Positions 1 to 7,810 of a DNA stretch of 18,217 nt are shown here, piece after piece. The translations under genes and the position numbers were made by a program. The notes beneath the pieces were generated by a model that did not search any database, was not told the DNA's origin, and saw only the letters and a program-made list of their open reading frames with translations. Position 1 is the stretch's first letter, and each line of letters opens with the position of its first letter. The stretch comes from Anaerolineales bacterium (GTDB taxonomy: Bacteria; Chloroflexota; Anaerolineae; Anaerolineales; E44-bin32), in the NCBI GenBank assembly GCA_011772595.1, contig WVZH01000432.1, forward strand, positions 172,357-190,573, written 5' to 3'.

Positions 1-841
1 GCTCGATAAGCGGCGTCAGTGTAGGGGCTTGAATCGTTTCGGCGCCCAATAATCCTTTCAAGGCGGTACGGAAACTGTCGACATCGGGAAAGCGTTCCTC
101 GGGATCGAGGGAAAGGGCACGCTGGATAGCCAAGTCGACGTGTTCCGGCACGGCAGGGTTTATCTCGCGAACCGGCTTAAGGACGGCTTTCTTCATGATG
201 CGCTCGATGCTGTCGACAGGACGTTGCTGGGTCAGCAGGTTGTATAGGGTCGCTGCGAGTGCAAACTGGTCACTGCGAGAGTCGGTCCGTTGGGTTCCGT
301 ACTGTTCCGGTGGGGAGTATCCGGGGGTCAGACCGCGTGCCCCTGTGGCAGTCACCGCCTGATCGAATGTCTTGGCAAGGCCGAAGTCGACCAGCACAAC
401 ACTACCGTCAGGTTGCAGTTTCAGATTGGGGGGTTTGATGTCGCGATGGATGACGGGAGGTGATTGTCTGTGCAAATAACTCAGTGCTGAACACACTTGG
501 TCTGCCCAGCCAAGTACCTCTTCAACTGAAGGGGGCTGCCTTTGAACGCGGGTGTGTAGATCCTCTCCGGCGATGAAGTCCATCACCAGGTATTGGCGTC
601 CTTCGAGGACAAAGTGATCCGTCACCCGCGGTAGATTGGGGTGTCGAAGTTCGGCCAGAATCCTGGCTTCGCGTAGGAATTGTCGCTCGGCATCGGGATT
701 CTCACTAAGGTTCTCTTTGACCGCTACGAGTAGGTCCAGTGTGAGGTCGTGCGCCGTATAGACGGCACCCATCCCTCCCTTCCCAAGCTGATCTTCAATT
801 CGATATCGATCACGAAGAATTGAACCGGGCTGTAGCGACAT
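1..841 (-). CDS. Ser/Thr protein kinase (Hanks type), C-terminus beyond window
   Basis: The reverse strand reads as an open frame from ATG at 841 to the window edge (280 complete codons), giving the N-terminal catalytic domain of a eukaryotic-like Ser/Thr kinase. Visible motifs in order: glycine-rich loop QLGKGGMGAVY (residues 18-28), ATP-anchoring Lys in VAVKE (K42), an alpha-C Glu in FLREAR (E58), the catalytic loop HRDIKPPNL (H132-R133-D134, K136, N139), the metal-binding DFG (152-154), and the APE-equivalent SPPEQYG (176-182). All residues needed for phosphotransfer are present, so the enzyme should be active. The kinase domain ends near residue 265. Any linker, transmembrane segment or sensor domain lies outside the window, so the signal sensed is unknown. 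It is divergent from the formate dehydrogenase operon. No Shine-Dalgarno precedes the ATG, and the predicted promoter places transcription start at the ATG itself. Confidence 0.93.
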   Translation of the reverse strand, partial: MSLQPGSILRDRYRIEDQLGKGGMGAVYTAHDLTLDLLVAVKENLSENPDAERQFLREARILAELRHPNLPRVTDHFVLEGRQYLVMDFIAGEDLHTRVQRQPPSVEEVLGWADQVCSALSYLHRQSPPVIHRDIKPPNLKLQPDGSVVLVDFGLAKTFDQAVTATGARGLTPGYSPPEQYGTQRTDSRSDQFALAATLYNLLTQQRPVDSIERIMKKAVLKPVREINPAVPEHVDLAIQRALSLDPEERFPDVDSFRTALKGLLGAETIQAPTLTPLIE

Positions 842-847
842 GCGGGG

Positions 848-876
848 ATTCTACGACAGGGTATTGATGCAGGCAA
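848..876 (-). promoter_or_regulatory. predicted sigma70-type promoter of the kinase gene, leaderless start
   Basis: On the reverse strand a -35 box TTGCCT (871-876) is followed after 17 bases by a -10 box TAGAAT (848-853, 5 of 6 matches to TATAAT). Counting seven bases from the -10 end puts +1 at about 841, the A of the kinase ATG. The six bases between the -10 box and the ATG contain no ribosome binding site, so this predicts a leaderless transcript. The promoter is read by eye only. Confidence 0.5.
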
Positions 877-894
877 ATCTCGTGGGGTTATAAT
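864..894 (+). promoter_or_regulatory. predicted promoter of the formate dehydrogenase operon
   Basis: A perfect -10 box TATAAT lies at 889-894. The best -35 candidate is TTGATG at 864-869, with a rather long 19-base spacer. Transcription would start near 901 and give an untranslated leader of about 97 bases before the ATG at 998. The -35 region interlocks with the -35 of the divergent kinase promoter (871-876), so both polymerases could not bind at once. The -10 is convincing; the -35 is less so. Confidence 0.5.
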
Positions 895-997
895 GTAGAC
901 AGTTGGCTTAATATAGAAGAGGTGAGTGCTTAGAGGAATTCGATCGTCCGTTGACCAGCCGGAGAATTTTTAGAAGGCTGTCGATAAAGGAGCAGAC

Positions 998-2731
998 ATG
1001 GCACTTGTGGAGCCTCTCGACCTTCTCCCGCTGCAACCGATTTTGCAACGATACGCCTCGGATGGGCGCAAGCAGCTTCTGCCTGCCCTGTTCGAGGCGC
1101 AGCGCGTATATGGCTTTCTGCCTGAGGCGGTGATCGAAGCCGTCGGTCAGGGGTTGCGCGTTCCTTTGGTTGAGATTCATGGAGTTATTGAGTTCTACGC
1201 TATGCTTTATCGGCGTCCCACCGCTCGCACCATCGTGCGAGTCTGTACCAGCCCGGTATGTGCGCAGGCCGGCGGAGAGGATGCCCTTGCAGCTGCATGT
1301 CATCACCTCGGGTCAGATGTAAATGAGCCCACGGAAAATGGTGCCTTCATGGTCGAAGAAGCGCCGTGTTTGGGACTTTGCGATCACGCCCCAGCAGCGC
1401 TTGTGGGGGATGTACCTGTTGCGGTTCCGGATCCCGAAGAAGCTTCCGATTGGATCGTGAGCCCCAAAGAGGCCTCATTGGGTATTATCGGAGGTGAACC
1501 GCGCTGGCTCACAGAACGCTGCGGGGTCATCGATCCTGTCGATTTAAAAGCATATGAAGCGCACGGTGGTACTACCTCGCTCAAACGTGCGTTGGAGAAA
1601 ATGAGTCCCGAGGAGGTAGTAGAGGAGATCAAGAAGTCGGGATTGGTTGGCCGAGGAGGTGCCGCATTCCCGACTGGGTTAAAGTGGGAGTACTCTGCTG
1701 CGACAGTGAATGAGCCGCGATACGTCGTCTGCAATGGCGACGAATCCGAGCCGGGTACTTTTAAAGATCGCGTGTTGATGGAGGGGGATCCCTTCATGGT
1801 CATTGAAGGGATGGTTCTCTGTGGTTATGCCATCGGCTCGCACAAGGGCTACATCTATGTGCGGGGTGAGTATCCGCGCGCACAGCGTACTCTAGAAGAA
1901 GCGATCAAACTTGCACGAAATGCCGGGTATCTCGGCGAGAACATCCTGGAAAGCGGTTTTAGCTTCGATGTTGAAATACGCTCCGGGGCTGGAGCGTATA
2001 TCTGTGGTGAGGAAACGGCATTGTTTGAATCGATCGAAGGTAAGCGCGGCTACCCGCGTCTCAAGCCACCTTTCCCGACCACCCACGGCCTGTTCGGTCA
2101 ACCCACCGTCATTAACAATGTTGAGACATTGTGTGCGGCAGTTTGGATTATAGGTCATGGCGCGCAGGCTTACCGGGCTGTCGGGACAGAGAAATCGCCG
2201 GGCTCAAAGCTGTTTTGTCTCTCGGGAGATATTGGAAAGCCGGGTGTCTATGAGGTTCCTTTTGGCGTGCAGTTGCGTGATTTGCTGGAATTGGCAGGAG
2301 GTGTGCAGGGCAAACTTCAGGCCGTGTTAATCGGTGGTGCTGCGGGAGCCTTTGCCAAACCGAGTCAGTTGGATGTCCAGATGAGCTTTGAAGGTCTGCA
2401 ATCCGCAGGACTGTCACTTGGGTCTGGCGTCGTAATGGCCATCAACCAAGGGCGCGATCTTCGGCAGACCATGCTCAGCCTCGCTCACTTCTTTGCACAC
2501 GAATCTTGTGGCAAGTGTTTCCCTTGTCAACTGGGGACTCAGCGTCAACTTGAGATCGTCGCAAAGATCGCCCGAGGAGAAGCAACCACAGGCGACATCG
2601 CTGCGTTACACGACGTGGGTTTTGCGATGGCCCACGCCTCCATATGTGGACTAGGGATGACCGCTGCGATGGCGATCCTATCTGCAGTGGAGCGTTGGCC
2701 GGAATTAATCTTAGAAGATTGGGATCAATGA
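998..2731 (+). CDS. fused NuoE-NuoF diaphorase subunit of NAD-dependent formate dehydrogenase
   Basis: This 577-residue protein fuses a thioredoxin-like [2Fe-2S] NuoE domain (about 10-150) to an NADH/FMN-binding NuoF domain (about 200-577). The NuoE part has the expected four ligands: C83 and C88 (CTSPVC), C124 and C128 (CLGLC). The NuoF part shows the FMN/NADH motifs GRGGAAFPTGLKW (218-230), CNGDESEPGTFKDR (245-258) and GAGAYICGEE (330-339), and the [4Fe-4S] ligands C504-x2-C507-x2-C510 plus C550. It should pass electrons from the catalytic subunit to NAD+ (or in reverse), in the cytoplasm. No extra C-terminal ferredoxin domain of the kind seen in electron-bifurcating hydrogenases is present. 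The start is supported by AAAGGAG at 986-992, five bases before the ATG. It is the first gene of the operon and its stop overlaps a possible fdhD start (ATGA at 2728-2731). Confidence 0.92.
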   Translation: MALVEPLDLLPLQPILQRYASDGRKQLLPALFEAQRVYGFLPEAVIEAVGQGLRVPLVEIHGVIEFYAMLYRRPTARTIVRVCTSPVCAQAGGEDALAAACHHLGSDVNEPTENGAFMVEEAPCLGLCDHAPAALVGDVPVAVPDPEEASDWIVSPKEASLGIIGGEPRWLTERCGVIDPVDLKAYEAHGGTTSLKRALEKMSPEEVVEEIKKSGLVGRGGAAFPTGLKWEYSAATVNEPRYVVCNGDESEPGTFKDRVLMEGDPFMVIEGMVLCGYAIGSHKGYIYVRGEYPRAQRTLEEAIKLARNAGYLGENILESGFSFDVEIRSGAGAYICGEETALFESIEGKRGYPRLKPPFPTTHGLFGQPTVINNVETLCAAVWIIGHGAQAYRAVGTEKSPGSKLFCLSGDIGKPGVYEVPFGVQLRDLLELAGGVQGKLQAVLIGGAAGAFAKPSQLDVQMSFEGLQSAGLSLGSGVVMAINQGRDLRQTMLSLAHFFAHESCGKCFPCQLGTQRQLEIVAKIARGEATTGDIAALHDVGFAMAHASICGLGMTAAMAILSAVERWPELILEDWDQ

Positions 2732-2754
2732 GGGTTGATGCAGGGGAGGTAACG

Positions 2755-3552
2755 ATGGGCTCGGGGGTGATCCTGACAGAGTGGTATGAATACCGCCGTG
2801 GTTGGGGACGCGCCAGTGGAGAGGTGATCGGAGAATCGTTGCTCACGATTTTCATCAACGGTAGCGAGTTGGCCACGATCATGTGCTCTCCTCGAGAACA
2901 AGATCTCCTGGCGTTGGGGCTTATCAAGAACGAAGAGTTTATCATCGATACGAACGAGGTCGATCACATTTACATCAGTAAAGACGGTTGTTGTGTCGAT
3001 GTCTGGCTAAATCACGCCGTGGAAATTCCCGAGCGCAAGATTATCACCTCCGGTTGCGGCGGTGGTGTGACTTTCGAGGAGCCGGCGGTCGTTCTAAAAC
3101 CGCTCGAGGACTCACCATCGATTTCACCACAGGCCCTGGTTGATTTGTTCGGTCAATTGCACTTCCCGGGCAGCCTCCATGCGCGGGCACGCGGTGTGCA
3201 CGCCGCGGGTCTCTCGGACGGTAAGAAAATGTTGGTCGTCACCGAAGATGTTGGACGGCACAATGCGATAGACAAATTACTCGGCGCATGCATGGTGAAG
3301 GGGATTGAGACTCACAAGCGCGTCCTATTAACGACCGGACGCGTGTCATCAGAAATGATGCTCAAGGGAGCACGGATGGGATGTCCGATTGTCGCATCGC
3401 GCAACTCACCGACCTCCATGTCCATTGCCTTGGCGAAGGCGTGGAACATCACCTTAGTTGGTTACGTACGTAAAACGTCTATGCGCGTCTACACACACCC
3501 GGAACGGTTGGGTTACTCCGAACCTGTTGTCTTTCCCAGCGCTGGGGATTGA
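2755..3552 (+). CDS. fdhD: formate dehydrogenase accessory sulfurtransferase FdhD
   Basis: FdhD transfers sulfur from a cysteine desulfurase to the bis-MGD cofactor of formate dehydrogenases and is needed for their activity. The 265-residue product has family signatures: [10 protein letters not shown] (98-107), [34 protein letters not shown] and [19 protein letters not shown]. In E. coli FdhD a CxxC pair acts in sulfur transfer; here the corresponding loop carries one Cys (C101) with glycines around it, a variant also seen in other FdhDs as far as I recall. The ATG at 2755 is chosen because GGGGAGGT (2743-2750) sits four bases upstream. An in-frame ATG at 2728 forms an ATGA overlap with the upstream stop and could give a version nine residues longer through coupled translation. 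Its place between structural genes fits cofactor maturation for the catalytic subunit in this operon. Confidence 0.94.
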   Translation: MGSGVILTEWYEYRRGWGRASGEVIGESLLTIFINGSELATIMCSPREQDLLALGLIKNEEFIIDTNEVDHIYISKDGCCVDVWLNHAVEIPERKIITSGCGGGVTFEEPAVVLKPLEDSPSISPQALVDLFGQLHFPGSLHARARGVHAAGLSDGKKMLVVTEDVGRHNAIDKLLGACMVKGIETHKRVLLTTGRVSSEMMLKGARMGCPIVASRNSPTSMSIALAKAWNITLVGYVRKTSMRVYTHPERLGYSEPVVFPSAGD

Positions 3553-3592
3553 TCAAAGACTTTGCAAGTCTTGGAAAGGAAAGAAGGGAATC

Positions 3593-4336
3593 GTGTCGGA
3601 AACCATCATGCTCACGATCGACGGTCAAGAGGTGCATGTGCCACATGGAACCACGATTTTGGATGCGGCCAGGCATGCGGAAGTAGAAATCCCTGCATTG
3701 TGTTACTTCGCGCACACCAAGGCCAATGCCTTGTGTCGCTTATGTGTGGTCGAAATTGAAGGCGACCGGGGATTGCAGGCAGCCTGTGTCACCAAGTCTC
3801 GTCCAGGTATGGTGGTCCATACGAGGACGTCCAATGTTGAACGTGTCCGTCGCACCATCCTCGAAATGCTGGCTTCTGCGGTGGATCTCTCCGAAAGTCC
3901 CGAGCTCATCGGATACCTGCAAGAATATGAAGCGCAGCCAGAGCGTTTCCAGGGAGCCACGCATCGCGAGTCGCAGATGATCGATGACAATCCTGTGTAC
4001 ATTCGCGACTACGCGAAGTGTGTATTGTGTTGGCGCTGTGTTCAGGTTTGTGCGGAGGATGCACAATACACGTATGCTATCAACTTCAGCGGCCGCGGCT
4101 TTCATACGTCGATCGCGACCTACTTTGATAAACCACTACCTCAGACGACATGTGTGTTTTGTGGGCAGTGTGTGGGTGTATGCCCCACAGGCGCCTTGAA
4201 AGCAAAGCGAGAACATCTCCTCGAGCAGGGGGTGTCTCCAGACGATATCTTTTCCATCACGCGCACGCAAGGAATAGAAAAGCATTCACGACGCGGCCCG
4301 CACCTGGATGGCGGAGGCACCTATGCTGAAAGCTGA
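3593..4336 (+). CDS. NuoG/HoxU-like Fe-S electron-transfer subunit
   Basis: The 247-residue protein matches the N-terminal electron-transfer module of NuoG-like proteins. A plant-type [2Fe-2S] ferredoxin domain (1-80) has ligands C37, C48, C51 and C65. Two CxxCxxCxxxC [4Fe-4S] motifs follow at C143-C153 ([11 protein letters not shown]) and C187-C197 ([12 protein letters not shown]). The intermediate His/Cys-ligated cluster motif usual between these parts (His-x3-Cys-x2-Cys-x5-Cys) is missing: residues 95-125 have no Cys. It should wire the catalytic subunit to the NuoEF fusion. The start is GTG at 3593, after GAAGGGA (3583-3589). ATG at 3608 is an alternative five residues in, but is too far from that site. 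Its 3' end overlaps the start of the next gene by 14 bases, suggesting coupled translation. In many formate dehydrogenases this module is fused to the catalytic chain; here it is separate. Confidence 0.88.
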   Translation: MSETIMLTIDGQEVHVPHGTTILDAARHAEVEIPALCYFAHTKANALCRLCVVEIEGDRGLQAACVTKSRPGMVVHTRTSNVERVRRTILEMLASAVDLSESPELIGYLQEYEAQPERFQGATHRESQMIDDNPVYIRDYAKCVLCWRCVQVCAEDAQYTYAINFSGRGFHTSIATYFDKPLPQTTCVFCGQCVGVCPTGALKAKREHLLEQGVSPDDIFSITRTQGIEKHSRRGPHLDGGGTYAES

Positions 4337-6401
4337 TCGAATCATTCACAGCACGTGTCCGTATTGTGGGGTGGGATGTCAGATCGACATGCACATTAAA
4401 GATGACCTGTTATTTCGCATCGAGGGCCGCTTCGATAATAAGGTCAACTTCGGAAATCTGTGCGTTAAGGGTCGATTTGGCTATGATTACGTCCATGCAC
4501 CCGATCGTCTGACACAACCACTTATGAGGGACGGACGAGACAAGGATTTCCAATCCGCGTCGTGGGATGAGGCGTTAATGACTGTTGCCACACGTCTCAT
4601 GAGTATACGTGATCAGCATGGACCAGATAGCGTTGCCATCCTGGCATCGGCGAAGTGCACGAATGAGGAGAACTACCTGCTGCAGAAATTCGCCCGTGCT
4701 GTGATTGGCACCAATAACGTCGATCATTGCGCAAGGCTTTGACACTCCAGTAGTGTGGCCGGTCTGGCCACGACATTGGGGTCTGGCGCGATGACCAACT
4801 CGATTCGTGACATTGTCGAAGCCGAAGTACTTTTGGTAACCGGCAGCAACACGACGGAGGCGCATCCAGTCTTGAGCTTACAGATGAAGAAGGCGGTGCG
4901 CGAACGTGGCACCAAATTAGTCCTGATCGATCCACGCCGCATCGAGTTGGTTCAATTTGCGCACATGCACTTAAGACAAAGACCGGGTACGGATGTGGCC
5001 GTGATCAACGCCATGGCGCACGTCATCCTCCGTGAGGGACTGGAGAACCGATCCTTCATCGAAGGGCGCACCGAGAATTTCGAAGCATTCGAGGAGGCAG
5101 TACGAGATTGGACGCCAGAAAGAGCGGAAAAGATCTCCTCGGTCCCTGCGGACCAGATCGTTAGGGCGGCGAGGTTGTACGCAACTTCGAAAGCGTCAGC
5201 GATCTTTTGGGCAATGGGTATAACGCAGCACACTACGGGCACGGATAACGTCAAGTCGCTCGCCAATCTTGCCATGCTGTGTGGGCACGTCGGTCGACCA
5301 GGTACAGGCCTCAATCCATTACGGGGTCAGAATAACGTTCAGGGTGCCTGCGATATGGGAGGCTTAGTGAATGTGTTCCCAGGCTATCAGCGGGTGACCG
5401 ACGAGGATGCGAGACGTAAGTTCGCACAGGGGTGGGGCATTGCGTACGAGAATCTCAACCCGACGCCAGGTCTAACCGTCACCGAGATCATGGATGCGGC
5501 GATCGATGGCAAAGTTCGGGCGATCTACATCATGGGTGAAAACCCCATGCTTTCCGATCCCAATCTTCACCACGTCGAAGAGGCGCTGCGGGCTGTCGAT
5601 TTCCTTGTCGTCCAGGATATTTTCCTTAATGAAACAGGAGAAATGGCGGACGTCGTATTCGCTGGAGTGAGTTTCGCCGAGCGCTCAGGCACCTTCACCA
5701 ACACAGAGCGCCGCGTCCAGCTTATCCGACCGGCGCTGGAGCCGTTGGAGAAGGCGCGTCCGGATTGGGGAATCATCACAGAGTTGGCCCGTCGCATGGG
5801 CGCTGAATGGTCATACGAGAGTCCGAAACATATCTTTGACGAAATGGCAAGCCTCACACCACAATATGGGGGCATGTCCCATGAGCGCTTGGAAAGGGAG
5901 GGTGGTTTCCAATGGCCATGCCCAACAGTGGATCATCCTGGGACGCAAATCCTGCATGTTGGGAAATTCGCGCGCGGAAAAGGTTTGTTTAGTGCAGTTG
6001 ACTATCAAGAGCCGGCCGAGTTACCGGACAAGGACTATCCATTCGTCCTTTCCACAGGGCGTGTGCTCTTCCATTGGCACGGTGGGACCTTGTCACGTCG
6101 TTCACCCGGACTCGAGAGCTTGGCTCCGCAAGCTGAGGTGGAAATCCACCCAGAAGATGCTGAGAAGCTAGGTGTCGTCGACGACCAGCGTGTCAAGGTC
6201 AGCTCCCGGCGGGGCCAATTGGTGGCAAACGCACGGCTCACCCGCCGCTCACCACCTGGTGTGGTATTCATGACTTTCCATTACGCAGAGGCTGCTGCTA
6301 ATCTGCTCACGTCCGACCACATCGACCCGGTAGCGAAAATCCCTGAATATAAGGTGTCCGCAGTGCGTCTCGAGCCCCTGCCGGTGGCCGCGGAGCGATA
6401 A
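4323..6401 (+). CDS. fdhA: selenocysteine-containing formate dehydrogenase, catalytic subunit (UGA 4740-4742 read as Sec)
   Basis: Molybdo/tungsto-bis-MGD oxidoreductase that oxidises formate to CO2 or reduces CO2. The frame is open from ATG 4323 to the stop at 6401 (692 residues) apart from one in-frame TGA at 4740-4742. The context is [18 protein letters not shown], the active-site motif where this family has Cys or Sec followed by His; the Sec is residue 140, the number I recall for E. coli FdhF. The [4Fe-4S] ligands C12, C15, C19 and C47 (CPYCGVGC ... LCVKG) are present, and the C-terminal dinucleotide-binding domain lies at about 575-690 ([20 protein letters not shown]). The start has GGAGG at 4313-4317, five bases upstream; ATG 4308 lacks such a site. 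Automated calling would split this gene into 4308-4742 and a piece starting near 4755. No twin-arginine signal is seen, so the enzyme is cytoplasmic. It ends the operon. Confidence 0.93.
4740..4781 (+). promoter_or_regulatory. bacterial SECIS element directing Sec insertion at UGA 4740
   Basis: Directly after the UGA lies a stem-loop with apical stem GTGGCC (4755-4760) / GGCCAC (4766-4771), six perfect pairs, closing the loop GGTCT (4761-4765). The GGUCU loop is the SelB-recognised feature of the E. coli fdhF SECIS, and the 18 bases between UGA and loop equal the E. coli spacing as I recall it. A lower stem CTCCA (4745-4749) / TGGGG (4777-4781) extends the hairpin across an imperfect internal region. 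Confidence 0.9.
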
Positions 6402-6488
6402 AGTCGACGTTTTATCCTATCCGATTACTTCGTGTTGGCAAGGGTGGGGCTGATATTCCTTCTGAGGGTTGAGCGGGCCGGGCGTGCG

Positions 6489-6518
6489 TTGACAGGCGTG
6501 CATCGGGCGTGATATGAT
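6489..6518 (+). promoter_or_regulatory. predicted sigma70-type promoter with extended -10
   Basis: A perfect -35 TTGACA (6489-6494) is separated by 18 bases from TATGAT (6513-6518, 5 of 6), which is preceded by TGA giving an extended -10 (TGaTATGAT). Transcription should begin near 6525, leaving a leader of about 200 bases before the ATG at 6728. Confidence 0.7.
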
Positions 6519-6668
6519 AATTTCATCGAGGGAGATTATCTTCCATATTATCAATCCTTCGACCCGGTTTCATTATGATCATCCTGTTCTGACAACTTAA
6601 TCTACACCTTTTTTTCGCGTGTCTTTGGCACGTAATCGACGGAAGTTAGAAGAGGATGCGGCTCTCCG

Positions 6669-6710
6669 GAGGGTGAGCGCCGAAACCGGGCGTTCGCCCT
6701 CTTTCTTATT
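6669..6710 (+). terminator. terminator-like hairpin in the leader of the PIN-TRAM gene (possible attenuator)
   Basis: GAGGGTGAGCGCC (6669-6681) can pair with the segment 6689-6701 (ending CGTTCGCCCTC) over 13 bp with two or three G-U pairs and a 7-base loop, followed by TTTCTTATT (6702-6710). It lies about 145 bases after the predicted start site and 17 bases before the ATG at 6728, so it would stop transcription before the gene unless an alternative fold forms. I cannot assign the leader to a known riboswitch class. Confidence 0.6.
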
Positions 6711-6727
6711 CGCGAAGGCGGTTATTT

Positions 6728-7804
6728 ATGAGCGTCGAATTCTTTGTTCGCATCATCGGCATGGTAGTGCTTGCTGTTGGCGGCATTTACTTAGGAACAC
6801 ATCTTAGCAAGCTTGCTGGTGATGAACCCATATTATGGGCAAGCGTGTTCGCATTGGTAGGGGCGCTTATGGGGTTGATCGTCACTCCCTTCGTTACGAC
6901 AAGACCGATCCGATCAATCCGTGCACAGATTGCACAGGTTTCTGCGCGCACCATGCTCTCAGCACTCTTTGGCTTGATCGCCGGATTACTTGTTGCTGCC
7001 CTGGTCTCCTTTCCGTTATCGTTATTACCTGCACCCTTCAGCCAATTGCTGCCGTTTATCGGTGCACTTGTATTCGGTTACCTTGGTGTAACAATTTTCG
7101 TCGTCCGCCAGAATGATATTCTCAACATACTGGGAAGCCGATTTTCACTGGGAGGCGGAAGAAGCGAGGAGGGTACACTGACTGGGCGTAATATCCTGCT
7201 AGATACGAGCGTGATCATCGACGGTCGCGTGGCAGATATCGCGCGCACTGGATTTCTGTTCGGATCGATGCTCGTCCCTTCCTTTGTGCTCAACGAGCTT
7301 CAACACATCGCCGATTCGGCTGACAGTTTGCGTCGGCAACGGGGTCGGCGCGGTCTCGACATTCTTAACCACTTGCAGAAAGACCCCAACATTTCATTCC
7401 GAATTTCCGATTTGGACGTCGAAGGTGTGCGTGCTGTTGACGATAAACTAATCATCCTAGCCAAACAACTGCGTAGTCCAATCCTGACGAATGACTACAA
7501 CTTGAATCGTGTCGCCGAACTTCAGGGTGTGACTGTGTTGAATATCAATGAACTCGCCAATGCGGTGAAAGCAGTCTTTCTTCCCGGCGAAAGGCTCGAC
7601 GTGCGGGTGATACAGGAAGGGAAGGAAGCCGGACAGGGGGTGGGCTATCTGGATGATGGCACCATGGTCGTCGTGGAGGGTGGAAAGGGGCAGATTGATT
7701 CCACTGTGCCTGTGGTTGTGACGAAGGTTCTGCAAACTGCGGCAGGTCGGATGATATTCGCGAGACCAGAATCGGAGCCGGGGCGAGAGGACGTCCTGGA
7801 GTAA
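6728..7804 (+). CDS. membrane-anchored PIN-TRAM domain protein (YacL type)
   Basis: The 358-residue protein has four hydrophobic helices at about 6-23, 36-56, 76-98 and 105-126, then a PIN nuclease-fold domain (155-275) and a TRAM RNA-binding domain (about 285-345). PIN acidic residues are visible: D159 in LLDTSVIDG-like LLDTS, D165, E190 in VLNELQ, D238/D239 in AVDDK and D256 in LTNDYN, so a metal-dependent RNase site appears intact. The family (B. subtilis YacL and relatives) is widespread and its substrate is not well defined. The start has GAAGG at 6714-6718. It ends six bases before cysS, so the two are co-transcribed, as in the conserved yacL...cysS...rlmB neighbourhood of other bacteria. 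Confidence 0.88.
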   Translation: MSVEFFVRIIGMVVLAVGGIYLGTHLSKLAGDEPILWASVFALVGALMGLIVTPFVTTRPIRSIRAQIAQVSARTMLSALFGLIAGLLVAALVSFPLSLLPAPFSQLLPFIGALVFGYLGVTIFVVRQNDILNILGSRFSLGGGRSEEGTLTGRNILLDTSVIIDGRVADIARTGFLFGSMLVPSFVLNELQHIADSADSLRRQRGRRGLDILNHLQKDPNISFRISDLDVEGVRAVDDKLIILAKQLRSPILTNDYNLNRVAELQGVTVLNINELANAVKAVFLPGERLDVRVIQEGKEAGQGVGYLDDGTMVVVEGGKGQIDSTVPVVVTKVLQTAAGRMIFARPESEPGREDVLE

Positions 7805-7810
7805 ACCGCC

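Larger units (their letters stand above)
6402..6727 (+). other. intergenic region: promoter plus structured leader of the PIN-TRAM/cysS operon
   Basis: This 326-base gap has no convincing gene. It holds a strong promoter (6489-6518), ATTATC repeats at 6535-6540 and 6547-6552 (the first forms an inverted repeat with GATAAT at 6516-6521 over the start site), a T7 run at 6609-6615 without a strong preceding hairpin, and a 13-bp terminator-like hairpin just before the next gene. I see no clear terminator for the formate dehydrogenase operon. Confidence 0.6.

Noticed and set aside
908..1306. Minus-strand open frame overlapping the start of the NuoE-NuoF gene
   Set aside because: It lies opposite a well-supported gene and the operon promoter, and its product has no domain signature.
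4308..4742. A truncated formate dehydrogenase pseudogene ending at TGA 4742
   Set aside because: The frame continues intact after the TGA, which sits at the known Sec position and is followed by a SECIS hairpin.
6641..6701. Resemblance to lysine riboswitch (AGAGG...GCGCCGAAA) or T-box (AGGGUG...) segments
   Set aside because: Only short pieces match. The five-way junction of the lysine riboswitch and the specifier loop and UGGN bulge of a T-box are not visible, so no class is assigned.
6619..6807. A possible 62-codon leader peptide before the PIN-TRAM gene
   Set aside because: It starts at GTG without a ribosome binding site, runs through the terminator hairpin and 80 bases into the next gene, and shows no recognisable motif.
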